Shown piece by piece: positions 45,185-54,263 of a stretch of DNA of 64,000 nt; the stretch's first letter is position 1, and each line of letters opens with the position of its first letter. The position numbers and the translations under genes are program-made. Under the pieces are notes generated by a model, which saw nothing but the letters and a program-made list of their open reading frames with translations, was not told the DNA's origin and ran no database searches. The stretch is from positions 1-64,000 of the forward strand of contig ONAB01000016.1 of NCBI GenBank assembly GCA_900315705.1. The letters run 5' to 3'. The stretch comes from an uncultured Bacteroidales bacterium. GTDB lineage: Bacteria; Bacteroidota; Bacteroidia; Bacteroidales; WCHB1-69.

Positions 45185-46687
45185 CTATTCCTTCACCAGC
45201 TTGATGACGGTGGAGGCATTGGCGCCATTAACGCGAACTGCATACACACCGCGGGCACATTGGGTCAAGTCTATTTCAGCGCGACCCTCCGAGATGCGCG
45301 CGGACGTCACAAATTTGCCAAACATATCGTAAACGGAAGCCTCCCCTTCCAGAATGCCGGTCTCCAGCATCGCTTTGCCCGTCGTGGGATTGGGGCTAAC
45401 GACTGCCGTGGCGATTTGGTTTTCCGCAATGCCGACACTTCTCTTGCCCACTTCCACGTCATCCACATAGATACCTTCGGCATTGTATCCCATTCCGACA
45501 AAGGCAATCTGATAATTTTGGGAAGGGTTGGGCAGATTCACAATCTCTGTCTCCCACCCCTCAGTCGGAAGAGGAAAATATTCCAGCAGTTGCCAATTGT
45601 CATTGGAAGAGGATCTGTACCATACGGAAAGTTCGTCCACGTCGCTCGCACCTTGGGGTTGACGGCGCTTGAAAGTAAGAGTCGGCTGGGTCACCGAACT
45701 GATGTCGAGAGGACGTGACACCAACCTTGCCTCTCCGCCCAGCCAGATGAAAAAGGCGGTGTTGTTGGTGATAAGGTAACCCGGATCCACCACCCAGCCG
45801 TCGGTGCCCGAGACGATTTCCGAATGCCAACAGATGAAGTCTGACGAAGACTCGAAATCGTCGAGATAAGGGATCTGGTCGGTCACGACATACACATCGC
45901 AAAGGGTGATGAAGGTGATGGCAGTGGACCACTCCGATTGGTCGTCGGCGGCACAGTTAGCCCGCACCCGGAAGGTGTATTCGGTTTGCGGGGTCAGGCC
46001 CGTCATCACATAGGGCTGTGTGGAGACCACCGTCTCCTGACCGTTGAGTTCTATCGTCCAGCTGGTTTCATCACCGGTGGGCACCCAGTTTAGCTGCGCC
46101 GAGGTATGGGTGATATCGCCCACGCTCAAGCTGATAGGGCGGGCGCAACTGGACGTGGAGGCCACCTCCACATTGTCAACAAAGAGAAACAGGCCTCCCA
46201 AGCCGCGGCCGTTGAACGAAATCTGATAGGTGGATGTGAGCGACGGCAGCGTGTATGTCTGCTCAAAATAATTGGTATAGTCACTGACACTCAAGGTGCC
46301 CAACAGATGCCAAGCACTCGTGTCGGAGGTACGGTAAGCGACCTCCAGCACATCTTGGGTATATAAGGCGAGCATCGCGTAAGAGAAGTTCAGCGTGACT
46401 TCCGTGACGTTGGACATATCGAAGACAGGCGAGATGAGCCGTGCCTCATCGCCAGCATTCTGGTAGGAAAATGAGGCCACGGAGGATAGGGTGCCGGTTA
46501 TCTTGGCCCAGTTTCCACCGCCTGTGGTGTCCACCGTCCACAACGAGAATCCGTTTCCCTCAAAATCTTCGATGTACGACTGGTTATCCGTGATGGTGAT
46601 GACATTTTGGGCAGACAGCGAACCGGACAGGAGAATCCCCAAAACCGCTGTCAGCAACAATTTACCAAGAGAGTAGTTCTGTCTCAT
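45185..46687 (-). CDS. Secreted T9SS cargo with Fn3 and jelly-roll-like domains
   Basis: 500 residues from ATG 46687 (MRQNYSLGKLL). Signal peptide to about residue 27 (SLSAQ). Two MAM/carbohydrate-binding-like segments (YIEDFEGNGFSLW and YLDDFESSSDFICW) flank an Fn3 domain (INWVPTG-like strand and YTFRVRANC). The C-terminal type A sorting domain reads VSPNPTTGKAMLE ... GVYAVRVNG. No catalytic motif; it is likely an adhesin or matrix-binding protein. Confidence 0.88.
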   Translation of the reverse strand: MRQNYSLGKLLLTAVLGILLSGSLSAQNVITITDNQSYIEDFEGNGFSLWTVDTTGGGNWAKITGTLSSVASFSYQNAGDEARLISPVFDMSNVTEVTLNFSYAMLALYTQDVLEVAYRTSDTSAWHLLGTLSVSDYTNYFEQTYTLPSLTSTYQISFNGRGLGGLFLFVDNVEVASTSSCARPISLSVGDITHTSAQLNWVPTGDETSWTIELNGQETVVSTQPYVMTGLTPQTEYTFRVRANCAADDQSEWSTAITFITLCDVYVVTDQIPYLDDFESSSDFICWHSEIVSGTDGWVVDPGYLITNNTAFFIWLGGEARLVSRPLDISSVTQPTLTFKRRQPQGASDVDELSVWYRSSSNDNWQLLEYFPLPTEGWETEIVNLPNPSQNYQIAFVGMGYNAEGIYVDDVEVGKRSVGIAENQIATAVVSPNPTTGKAMLETGILEGEASVYDMFGKFVTSARISEGRAEIDLTQCARGVYAVRVNGANASTVIKLVKE

Positions 46688-46728
46688 ATCTTTATATTTA
46701 AGATTAAAGGATAAATTAATAGAGTGTG

Positions 46729-46736
46729 CAAATATA
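46729..46736 (-). promoter_or_regulatory. -7 promoter element for the T9SS gene at 45185
   Basis: Minus-strand TATATTTG followed by CACAC, 42 bases upstream of ATG 46687. Confidence 0.5.
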
Positions 46737-46756
46737 GGAAAAATGATTGTCAATGC

Positions 46757-49700
46757 CTATTGTTTGACAATTTTTCCAAAACCGACATAACGGCCATTCA
46801 CGGTCAGCTTCACCAAATAAAGGCCAGGAGCGAGGTCTTTCACACTCACCATCATCCTGTCGTCATCCATCTCGCTTTGCAAAACCAAACGCCCGTAAGA
46901 GTCAAACAGCCGGATCTCCTTCTTCATACTTGTCCATTCAGAACCCGTCTGCACGAAAATATGGTCAATGGCGGGATTAGGATAGAGCGTAATAATACCG
47001 TCTGCATTTTCCAAATCCTGGAGGCCCACACTCAGATAGAGTGTCACGGTTGAGTCGCAGCCGTACATATCCTGGAGCACCTTCGTGTAAACACCTGTGG
47101 TGTCGCACCAAATACCATTCCAGAAGAACGGAATGAAGGTGGTCATATAAATGGCGGTGTCAACAGGCTGGTGGATAGTCAGTTGGAGCGTTACAATGCT
47201 GTCGCAGCCCTCGGTGGTGGACAAGACGAACCGGTAATCTCCGGTGCTGGTATAGGTTTCACCCTGCCAGACAAAGGACTCGCAAGCATCGTAAACGAAG
47301 ACAGTATCGAAGGTTGTACAGAGCGGTGTGGTGAAGGCCACGTCGTTGCCGTAAGCCGTCCCGACACCGTTGGTGGCGTAGGCCCGCACATAGTAGGCCG
47401 TGGCAGGTTGAAGGTCAGTGAGGGTGACGCTAAAGGTGCCCGTATCGGAGCCCAATGCCAGATGAGAGCCCGCGATGGAGGGCATTGGAGATGTGCCCCA
47501 ACAGATGCCACGCTCGGTCACCGTGTCGCCACCGTTGTGGAGAACGGTGCCACCACAAAGGGCGGTATGCATCGTGAAAGCGGTAACCGCAGCGGTGCTC
47601 ACTCCGGGCAGGGAACGCTCCGCGATGTCGCGCACACAGCGCACCGACCGGCCCGGACTCACGAAATTACTGCAATAGAACGGGGAGAACTCGACGACAC
47701 TGTTTTGAATGACAGCGATATAGGGTTTCCCTGCCTGGAACTCAGTGGCGGCCCAGAAACTGGACTCATACCCCTTGTTGTAGGCTGTGTTGCTGGTATA
47801 GACACCGGCAGGATAAATCGTGAAACCGGAGAGATTGTTCTCTGCGGGCGCATAACCGGGAGAGCAAGGCACGGCGGAATAGTTCCAGCCGGTAGTGGAA
47901 GCCACAGCGCGCGCCTGCGCCGTGTCTCCGCCATCGCAATGGAATGCGGTGTTGCCGCAAAGGGTGTGGTAAAGTTGCTCCCACTCGGCAGCCGACGGCA
48001 CGTGCCACCCATCAGGGCAAATGCCTCTCACGCCGCTCGGACTGGCCGTGCTGCTCGTGTCACCGTGCATCACCGCCGGCCAGTTGTACAAATAGCCATA
48101 ATCCTCCACCAACGTGGAATCGTTGTCGGGAATATGACGGCACGGCGCCACATCGCTGTTCGTGGAACTCAACGGGATAGACGTGCCATCCGCATAATGG
48201 GTAGCGCGGATGTTCTGACGAGTCCAGCACTGGGTGCCCATAGCAATCGTCTGATAGACATTGCCGTCAAAATCGCTCACGGTTGATACACCACACTGGA
48301 ACGGAGCCTGGCCCGTCGTGGTAAAGGTCATCACCGGACCATAGGCCGTGACACCGTGGTTGTCGGTGGCGTATGCCCTGACACAATAGGTTGTGCCCGG
48401 CAGCAGGCCCACCATATTAGAGGTGAAAGAACCTGTACCCGAAGCGGAAGAGAGGAAATAGTCAGACAATGACGGGAAGGCATTCTGACTGCTCCAGCAA
48501 ACGCCCTTGTCCACAATGGAGTCATTGCCATAAACCAGCGCCATACCGCCGCACATTGCCGAGGTGTCGTTCACATTGGTGACAGGCAAGGTGCTGACAG
48601 AGAGGGAGAGGTCGCGCAAGCAGCGCACGGAGTACCCGAGACGCCTGTTGTTGGCATACCAGCTGGTGCTGAACTGGGCGTTATTATAGGCCAGCCGGAT
48701 AATTCTAGGCTTGCCGGCAGAATATTCGGTCGTGGACCACGCATAACTGTAATAGCTCAACCCACTGTAAGTGCCCGCGGAGAAGCGCCCCGCGGGGACG
48801 AATGAGAGGCCTGTCTCGTTGTTGGCCACCGGGTTGTCGCCGGGCGCGCAAGACACCGTAGAGCTGTGCCACCCGATTGTAGAGCACATTGCCGCCGCCG
48901 TGGAGGTGTCGCTGTCATTGCAGTGGTATGACGCCTGCGACTCCATAAAGTGCCTGAGGTCACGCAACTCGCTGTAACTGGGCAAATGCCATCCTGTGGG
49001 ACAAACGCCCTGCACGCCACTGGGCGAGGAAGTACTGGGAGCGCTCCCCCCCATCGCGGCACGCCAGTTGTAGAGATAGCCATTCTTGGCCACCAGGGAG
49101 GTGTCATTGTTGGGGGCATAGCGGTATGGAATAGTGGAACTCGTGTCACTGGAAGCAGCGATGGGGGTTCCGTCCGCATAGCGGGTGGCGCGCATATTCT
49201 CACGCATCCAGCACTGCTGGCCCACCTGCACGGTGTGGTACACATTCCCGTCAATGTCGGTAAGGGAGTCCACACCTTGGCAAGCCTGCACCGACTGCGG
49301 CACGCGCACCCCGATGATGGCAGCCTGCTGGGAGTTGAACTCGTATGTGGAAGGATTGAGGTTGTGCAGGAGAAAATAGCCGTTGTTGTTCCCGCTCCAG
49401 CCCCAGTTGAAATGGTAGTAGCCGTCTGTATCGTAGCCATCACACACGAAAGCGTGCCCACCCGCATCACCCTGGCCATTGTAATAGACTGGGCGCAAAC
49501 GGTCCAACTCCGTTTTAATGAGGAGGTTCCAAGCATCCGTGGAGTAACTGGAGCGGTTCACTCGCGTGCAATAGGGGTAACCGAAATAGGTCTGCAAGGC
49601 ATTCGGAACGTCTGAAGAATAGGAGCCGCTGCCCAGCGGGCCGTACATCATCTCCACACTGACACCGCAATGAAAGAGCAACTCGGCCACCGCGTGGACC

Positions 49701-50479
49701 TCAGCTGCCCCAGTGTTTGCCGTCAGCTGATTGGGCATCATATTGTACTGATAGGTCGTGTTGGCGAAATCGGCACTCAGAATGCCATAGTCGCCATAAC
49801 CCTGCCCGCTGTGGTCGGAGCTATAGCTGTGGCTTCCGATTCCTGAGGTGGGATACTGCCAGTACCGCATAATCTGTCCCATCGCCGTGGCCACGCAGCC
49901 CACGAAGGTATGGCCATTCGGTCCTCCCGTGTCCGCCGGGCACATATTGTTGTAATAAGCATTCTGGTTCCATCTTGTGGTCAGGAGTGGTCCCACCACC
50001 GCGACATTGCGGACCCCACGGGCATCTGCAGTGAGAGCTTCACGCCATTGCGGCACCAAAGGCTCCGCCATTGTAGGGTCTGACACTATCTGCGTAATCT
50101 CATCCACATACTCCTTCAGAAAAAAACGGATGTTGGCGGGCATTCCCTCCGCTTGGAAAGAGTCCTCCAGCGAATAGGCCAACACCGGTTGCACGCGGTC
50201 ATCGGCGGCCACCATCACAAAACCGGAACCTATATTGAAGACATAGAAAGCGTTGGCATTGCCACCCGCCCGGTTTGCCGGCAAAGTGGCCGTATAGACC
50301 AGCTGCGTGGCCGATGGGGCAGCAGAACGAAGGTGTTGGGTCTTACTGTCATAGAAAATCTCGGCCACCGTCTTGGCCGTCAATGTGTCCACAGGGCTTG
50401 CCTCTATCCTGACTGGATTTCCTGCCAGCACCAGGGAAAACAAAACCAGCAACAGGGTTCTATATCTTAATTTACTCAT
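46757..50479 (-). CDS. Secreted C10 cysteine peptidase with FISUMP modules and T9SS domain
   Basis: 1240 residues from ATG 50479. Signal peptide (~1-27); an N-terminal inhibitory propeptide of the Spi_C10 type (AFYVFNIGSGFVMVAADD, about 77-94); C10 peptidase with Cys195 in FVGCVATAMGQIMRYWQYP and His342 in GGHAFVCDGYD. Two FISUMP modules follow (DIDGNVYHTVQVGQQCW and DFDGNVYQTIAMGTQCW), each after or before Fn3-like stretches, then CDS-type modules (GCDSIVTLQLT) and a sorting domain (LYPNPAIDHIFVQ ... LYLVKLTVNGRY). It resembles streptopain/interpain proteases. Confidence 0.92.
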   Translation of the reverse strand: MSKLRYRTLLLVLFSLVLAGNPVRIEASPVDTLTAKTVAEIFYDSKTQHLRSAAPSATQLVYTATLPANRAGGNANAFYVFNIGSGFVMVAADDRVQPVLAYSLEDSFQAEGMPANIRFFLKEYVDEITQIVSDPTMAEPLVPQWREALTADARGVRNVAVVGPLLTTRWNQNAYYNNMCPADTGGPNGHTFVGCVATAMGQIMRYWQYPTSGIGSHSYSSDHSGQGYGDYGILSADFANTTYQYNMMPNQLTANTGAAEVHAVAELLFHCGVSVEMMYGPLGSGSYSSDVPNALQTYFGYPYCTRVNRSSYSTDAWNLLIKTELDRLRPVYYNGQGDAGGHAFVCDGYDTDGYYHFNWGWSGNNNGYFLLHNLNPSTYEFNSQQAAIIGVRVPQSVQACQGVDSLTDIDGNVYHTVQVGQQCWMRENMRATRYADGTPIAASSDTSSTIPYRYAPNNDTSLVAKNGYLYNWRAAMGGSAPSTSSPSGVQGVCPTGWHLPSYSELRDLRHFMESQASYHCNDSDTSTAAAMCSTIGWHSSTVSCAPGDNPVANNETGLSFVPAGRFSAGTYSGLSYYSYAWSTTEYSAGKPRIIRLAYNNAQFSTSWYANNRRLGYSVRCLRDLSLSVSTLPVTNVNDTSAMCGGMALVYGNDSIVDKGVCWSSQNAFPSLSDYFLSSASGTGSFTSNMVGLLPGTTYCVRAYATDNHGVTAYGPVMTFTTTGQAPFQCGVSTVSDFDGNVYQTIAMGTQCWTRQNIRATHYADGTSIPLSSTNSDVAPCRHIPDNDSTLVEDYGYLYNWPAVMHGDTSSTASPSGVRGICPDGWHVPSAAEWEQLYHTLCGNTAFHCDGGDTAQARAVASTTGWNYSAVPCSPGYAPAENNLSGFTIYPAGVYTSNTAYNKGYESSFWAATEFQAGKPYIAVIQNSVVEFSPFYCSNFVSPGRSVRCVRDIAERSLPGVSTAAVTAFTMHTALCGGTVLHNGGDTVTERGICWGTSPMPSIAGSHLALGSDTGTFSVTLTDLQPATAYYVRAYATNGVGTAYGNDVAFTTPLCTTFDTVFVYDACESFVWQGETYTSTGDYRFVLSTTEGCDSIVTLQLTIHQPVDTAIYMTTFIPFFWNGIWCDTTGVYTKVLQDMYGCDSTVTLYLSVGLQDLENADGIITLYPNPAIDHIFVQTGSEWTSMKKEIRLFDSYGRLVLQSEMDDDRMMVSVKDLAPGLYLVKLTVNGRYVGFGKIVKQ

Positions 50480-50509
50480 ATTCAATACTATATCATTAAA
50501 TACAAATTA

Positions 50510-51244
50510 TCAATTCAGGTCCCAGCAGAGCGACACGATGTCGCGATACGGGAAGCCGAGCAAGTCGGCGACCTCCTTATGGCACACCTCTCCACCATAG
50601 CAATAGACGCTCTCCATCAGGGCAGGGCGCTTCTGCAAGGCAAAACGGAAGCGCGAATTGCCCGCCAGCTCCGCCACCAGGGGCAGCAGGAAATTGGACA
50701 GGGCAATATTGAGAGCCGTCACGGAAAGCGTTTCCGTGAGGATACGGTCAACGACAGGGTTATCTTTGGCATCCCGGATGAAATTCATCGCCAGGGCGGT
50801 GATTTTCTTGTCGATGAGGCTTTGCACATACGCCTTGTCCAGCGCGGCGGCATCCTGGGTGGAGAAGATGATCTGCTCCTCCTTCATCAGGGCAATCTGT
50901 TCCGGGGTGAAGGGCATAAACTTCACCAGCACGCGAGCCATAGAGGCCAGCAGATAGAAATCGTCCACAAACTCGACCCCCACATCGGCATAGTCGGCAT
51001 CGGTATAGCGGGACCCTTGGGAGAATCCGTGCTGCATCATCACGTGGATGTCATCGTCCACGAGGGCCTGCACCGCAGCGGGGGTCATAATGACAAACTC
51101 GCCCACGGGAATCTCGTCCTTGACAAAGCCCACAGACAGCTCTTGCGTAGGGGTTTGCACCTGCACGGTCTGTTCCTGGGTGGCCAGGATGGTGTCGTCA
51201 TATAGAGGGTCGAAGGTCAACATAGGTATGGTTTTGTCTCTCAT
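50510..51244 (-). CDS. Alanine-dehydrogenase-like protein without the NAD-binding domain
   Basis: 244 residues from ATG 51244 (MRDKTIPML). The first ~165 residues match the AlaDH/PNT N-terminal domain (VGFVKDEIPVGEFVIMTPAAV; DADYADVGVEF). The last ~70 match the C-terminal end of alanine dehydrogenase (LSNFLLPLVAELAG ... YCYGGEVCHKEVADLLGFPY). The Rossmann domain between them, with its GGGVVG motif, is absent. It cannot bind NAD as known enzymes do. It lies just upstream of the C10 peptidase gene. Confidence 0.75.
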   Translation of the reverse strand: MRDKTIPMLTFDPLYDDTILATQEQTVQVQTPTQELSVGFVKDEIPVGEFVIMTPAAVQALVDDDIHVMMQHGFSQGSRYTDADYADVGVEFVDDFYLLASMARVLVKFMPFTPEQIALMKEEQIIFSTQDAAALDKAYVQSLIDKKITALAMNFIRDAKDNPVVDRILTETLSVTALNIALSNFLLPLVAELAGNSRFRFALQKRPALMESVYCYGGEVCHKEVADLLGFPYRDIVSLCWDLN

Positions 51245-51279
51245 ACGCAAAGGGCAAAAAACGCCCTAATACGTGCCTG

Positions 51280-51287
51280 CAAAAATA
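51280..51287 (-). promoter_or_regulatory. -7 promoter element for the AlaDH-like gene
   Basis: Minus-strand TATTTTTG followed by CAGG, 36 bases upstream of ATG 51244. A small AGGGC/GCCCT hairpin lies in the leader (51251-51267). Confidence 0.5.
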
Positions 51288-51316
51288 CAAAAAAGTCACT
51301 CAAAAAACAGCCACAG

Positions 51317-52396
51317 CTATCGACATTTTACATAATGCAGATACTCCACTGTACTATCTGCTGCGATACGTCTTGATTCAGATTCTTTATCCGCCTTAAA
51401 ACGATTATACGCCTGCTGAAAGAAACCATACTCACCACGAACAGACAAAATCTCACGAATCTCATCGAAAGACATCAGTCCTTCATTATTATAGCTCAAA
51501 AAAATATAACGAGCATCTGCTGCCTCTATCAGCTGTCGGAATGACTGCTTCACTTTAGTACGTGAACAGTAGTCCGATTTTTGGTTATTGCATCTCCTCA
51601 CACCTGTCTTGCCTGAAATTTCAGGATTATCATAGCGGGCAATGGTCTCTAACAAATGATAATTGCTTGAATACTGCCTATGATTATAAGGAGGATCCAT
51701 ATAAAGGACATCTGTGTGTATGCGTTTAACCAGTTCATTTGCATCCTCATTGAACACAAAATGCTCTTGGGCATTATAGACCATTTCGGCAGGTTTCATA
51801 ACCATTAGTTTAGCAGCTGACTTCTTTATTTTTTTCAAGAATGCCCCATAGACAGATGCGGTATTGGCGACCTTATCAATGTTTTCTATTAAGGTTGCCA
51901 ACAGGAAAAAATATTCGTTCTCTGTAACTTTCCCTTCTTTATGCCATCGCTCAATCTTTGTCCTGATAGCGTCACATTTCCCCCCATTCTCATCAGTAAA
52001 GTACAACCGATATTCATCTTCATCAGAATGTTGGCCCTTACAATAATTCCGGTAGATAAAACCTTCTATAGGATCAAGCATGTCAAGATAATTGCACACC
52101 TTAACGTCTCTCGTTTCATCACACGATTCTTCTTTAAGAGATGGTATTTCGTCTTTCAAACCATCAAACATCAGGACAGAATGATTCCCAATATATTGTC
52201 TGTTTAGCACATAACTATAATATTGAATATCGTTTGCTATAATTTGGTATCCTTTGGTTTTGAAATATTTACCCACTGCTCCGGTGCCCGCAAAAATATC
52301 ACAAAACACATTTGCTTGTTCATCATCAGCCGTCACCTGTTTGATACATTCATACAGGAAAGGCAGGAGTGTTTGCTTTGATCCGATATAATTCAT
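51317..52396 (-). CDS. N6-adenine DNA methyltransferase (D12/Dam class)
   Basis: 359 residues. MNYIGSKQTLLPFL and FCDIFAGTGAVGKYF are the SAM motifs, and DPPYNHRQYSSNYHLLET with DPPY at 234-237 is motif IV. It methylates adenine, probably protecting one strand of an asymmetric site. Last gene of the restriction-modification operon; 2 bases separate it from the previous gene. The AT-rich composition differs from its neighbours. Confidence 0.9.
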   Translation of the reverse strand: MNYIGSKQTLLPFLYECIKQVTADDEQANVFCDIFAGTGAVGKYFKTKGYQIIANDIQYYSYVLNRQYIGNHSVLMFDGLKDEIPSLKEESCDETRDVKVCNYLDMLDPIEGFIYRNYCKGQHSDEDEYRLYFTDENGGKCDAIRTKIERWHKEGKVTENEYFFLLATLIENIDKVANTASVYGAFLKKIKKSAAKLMVMKPAEMVYNAQEHFVFNEDANELVKRIHTDVLYMDPPYNHRQYSSNYHLLETIARYDNPEISGKTGVRRCNNQKSDYCSRTKVKQSFRQLIEAADARYIFLSYNNEGLMSFDEIREILSVRGEYGFFQQAYNRFKADKESESRRIAADSTVEYLHYVKCR

Positions 52397-52398
52397 TC

Positions 52399-53568
52399 CT
52401 AATAAAATATTAGATTGCCATTATCAACACGATAATAGATGATTTTCAGAGGACTATAATTAATACAACCAAAATACTGAGAATCAAATGATTGCTTCAT
52501 GTTCAATATTGGTGCCGGTATCGTTTTAGGAGTTGATTTCCCCAAAGCAATGAGGACAGGGATAATTTTAGAAGGAAGATTGGGTATGTAGTACTGAGAA
52601 AGCCAATCCATATACCTATTCATTTGCTTAATATGTTCTATTTCAATCGGAACACATTTGAGTTCTATCACATACAAATTATTCAACTCTTCTTCTGGGG
52701 ATTTTGTGGATAACACTACATCCATTCTTTGCATTCCAACTCCACAAGAAACCTCATTGCCGATCCAGTTAATTGTCTCATCAGCATTATTAATAAGGGT
52801 TGAGTCAAGTGAGGCACAAGTCCCTTTGCCTATATTGTTCGTGATAAACGATTGCAAATGGGTTTCGTGCGCCTGATTATTATTGTATTTATAAATTAGC
52901 CTTTTAGATATATCAAGTTGCACACACCCTGTTGAAATGTCATAGACAGCTGGAGTGTGAGGGACAATCTTGTTGGAAGTCTCATCATAAGAATAACCAC
53001 CAACTACAGAATTCAGTTTTTTACCTTTGTTTTTGGCAACGATTAAATTTATCAATCTGTCTGCTTCATATAAAGTTATCATCGTATTACCACGATTCCC
53101 TTTGAGTTTCCGATATATCAAACTCCAAAGCATTTGACAAGGACAGGAAATGCCCCTGATGTCATCAAGTGCCTCCCATTCCGACACACCTTCCGAATAA
53201 ACTTTATACGGTTCTATCAAAGCTCGATATTGTATCTCCTTTGTGAGGGATGGGTATGTATCGCTTTTATAATCTGTAAATGAAACGAAATTGCCAGACG
53301 GGAACTTTTTCACTTTAAAAATACCGAAGAAACCGCCAATATTACCCGACTGCTGCAAATAAAATATCACATTATCACCCTCTCTCATTCGATTACAATC
53401 CGCTATGAGTCCAGCAATATTTCTTTCAGTTGAAGGGTGTATTGTCGTCGGATATGATTTTTTGTCATTATTAAATTGAAAAGACTTCTTGGTTCCTGTA
53501 CCAATAAACATATATTCAAGATGTTTCTTGAATGTGCTTTTATCTACTATTAATATGTGTGTTGTCAT
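52399..53568 (-). CDS. Predicted PD-(D/E)XK nuclease with EVE-like N-terminus
   Basis: 389 residues. The N-terminal ~120 residues look like a PUA/EVE-type fold (REGDNVIFYLQQSGNIGGFFG). The C-terminal part resembles NucS/DUF91-type nucleases: Glu272 (GNEV), Asp283 (QRMDVVL), Glu302 and Lys304 (YVIELK), then Q/RYMDWL. It sits between an HNH nuclease and a methyltransferase gene with 2 to 4 base spacers. Its role in restriction, perhaps sensing modified DNA, is inferred. Confidence 0.65.
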   Translation of the reverse strand: MTTHILIVDKSTFKKHLEYMFIGTGTKKSFQFNNDKKSYPTTIHPSTERNIAGLIADCNRMREGDNVIFYLQQSGNIGGFFGIFKVKKFPSGNFVSFTDYKSDTYPSLTKEIQYRALIEPYKVYSEGVSEWEALDDIRGISCPCQMLWSLIYRKLKGNRGNTMITLYEADRLINLIVAKNKGKKLNSVVGGYSYDETSNKIVPHTPAVYDISTGCVQLDISKRLIYKYNNNQAHETHLQSFITNNIGKGTCASLDSTLINNADETINWIGNEVSCGVGMQRMDVVLSTKSPEEELNNLYVIELKCVPIEIEHIKQMNRYMDWLSQYYIPNLPSKIIPVLIALGKSTPKTIPAPILNMKQSFDSQYFGCINYSPLKIIYYRVDNGNLIFY

Positions 53569-53572
53569 ACCA

Positions 53573-54262
53573 TTAACTATTTTCGGGGTATAAAATATTA
53601 ATGATGTACTCTGCTGTATGCTCCGATGCTTCTTTACAGATACGTTTTACAGAAGACTTGCGATATTCTACAGGATCGTATTGATAACACCCGACACATC
53701 CTAGTTCCTCCGTATAATTCTCATCTCCCTCGTAAAAAGGATATGGATTTCCCTTGATATTTGTTGCATCCCAACGTTTATCTGTCATTTTACAGTTTTT
53801 GCAAATCTGACGTTTCACATCATTAGCCGCTTTACATAATGGCTGAAAATCCTCTAATTTCTGAGTTCTCGCATCTGAGACCCTCATATCCGACTTCCGA
53901 CCATCTTTATGGTCCACTTCAATCAAAGTATTTTCCGAACTGCCATTAATACCCAACATCACACATTTTTGTCTGCGGATTGTTTCCACAATATCTTTTC
54001 TGATAGTTTGACTAAAATGTTCTTCATCATTAAAGCCATCAAGTTTTATCCCATCCACTGCATTTCCGGGAGTCTTATCACGACGCACTTTAACTATGTA
54101 TTTCTTTTGCAGAGGCGATGATTTTCTACCCCAGCTAAAGCCATTACCAAGAACTAACGGGGAATAATCCCCAACAAATTCGTCAACGAAAACCCAACGA
54201 CTAACGCCGTTCTCATCGGGTTTTGCCAATTCCAAAAACAAATCTATCTTTGATTTTGCCAT
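53573..54262 (-). CDS. HNH-type restriction endonuclease
   Basis: 229 residues from ATG 54262 (MAKSKIDLFLELAK). A beta-beta-alpha-metal nuclease core is visible: EVDHKDGRK (Asp117, His118), then N147 in KAANDVKRQ, and two CxxC zinc knuckles (154-157 CKNC, 189-192 CVGC). It starts 1 base after the methyltransferase stop. Specificity cannot be read from sequence; two methyltransferases in the operon suggest an asymmetric target. Confidence 0.82.
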   Translation of the reverse strand: MAKSKIDLFLELAKPDENGVSRWVFVDEFVGDYSPLVLGNGFSWGRKSSPLQKKYIVKVRRDKTPGNAVDGIKLDGFNDEEHFSQTIRKDIVETIRRQKCVMLGINGSSENTLIEVDHKDGRKSDMRVSDARTQKLEDFQPLCKAANDVKRQICKNCKMTDKRWDATNIKGNPYPFYEGDENYTEELGCVGCYQYDPVEYRKSSVKRICKEASEHTAEYIINILYPENS

Positions 54263-54263
54263 T

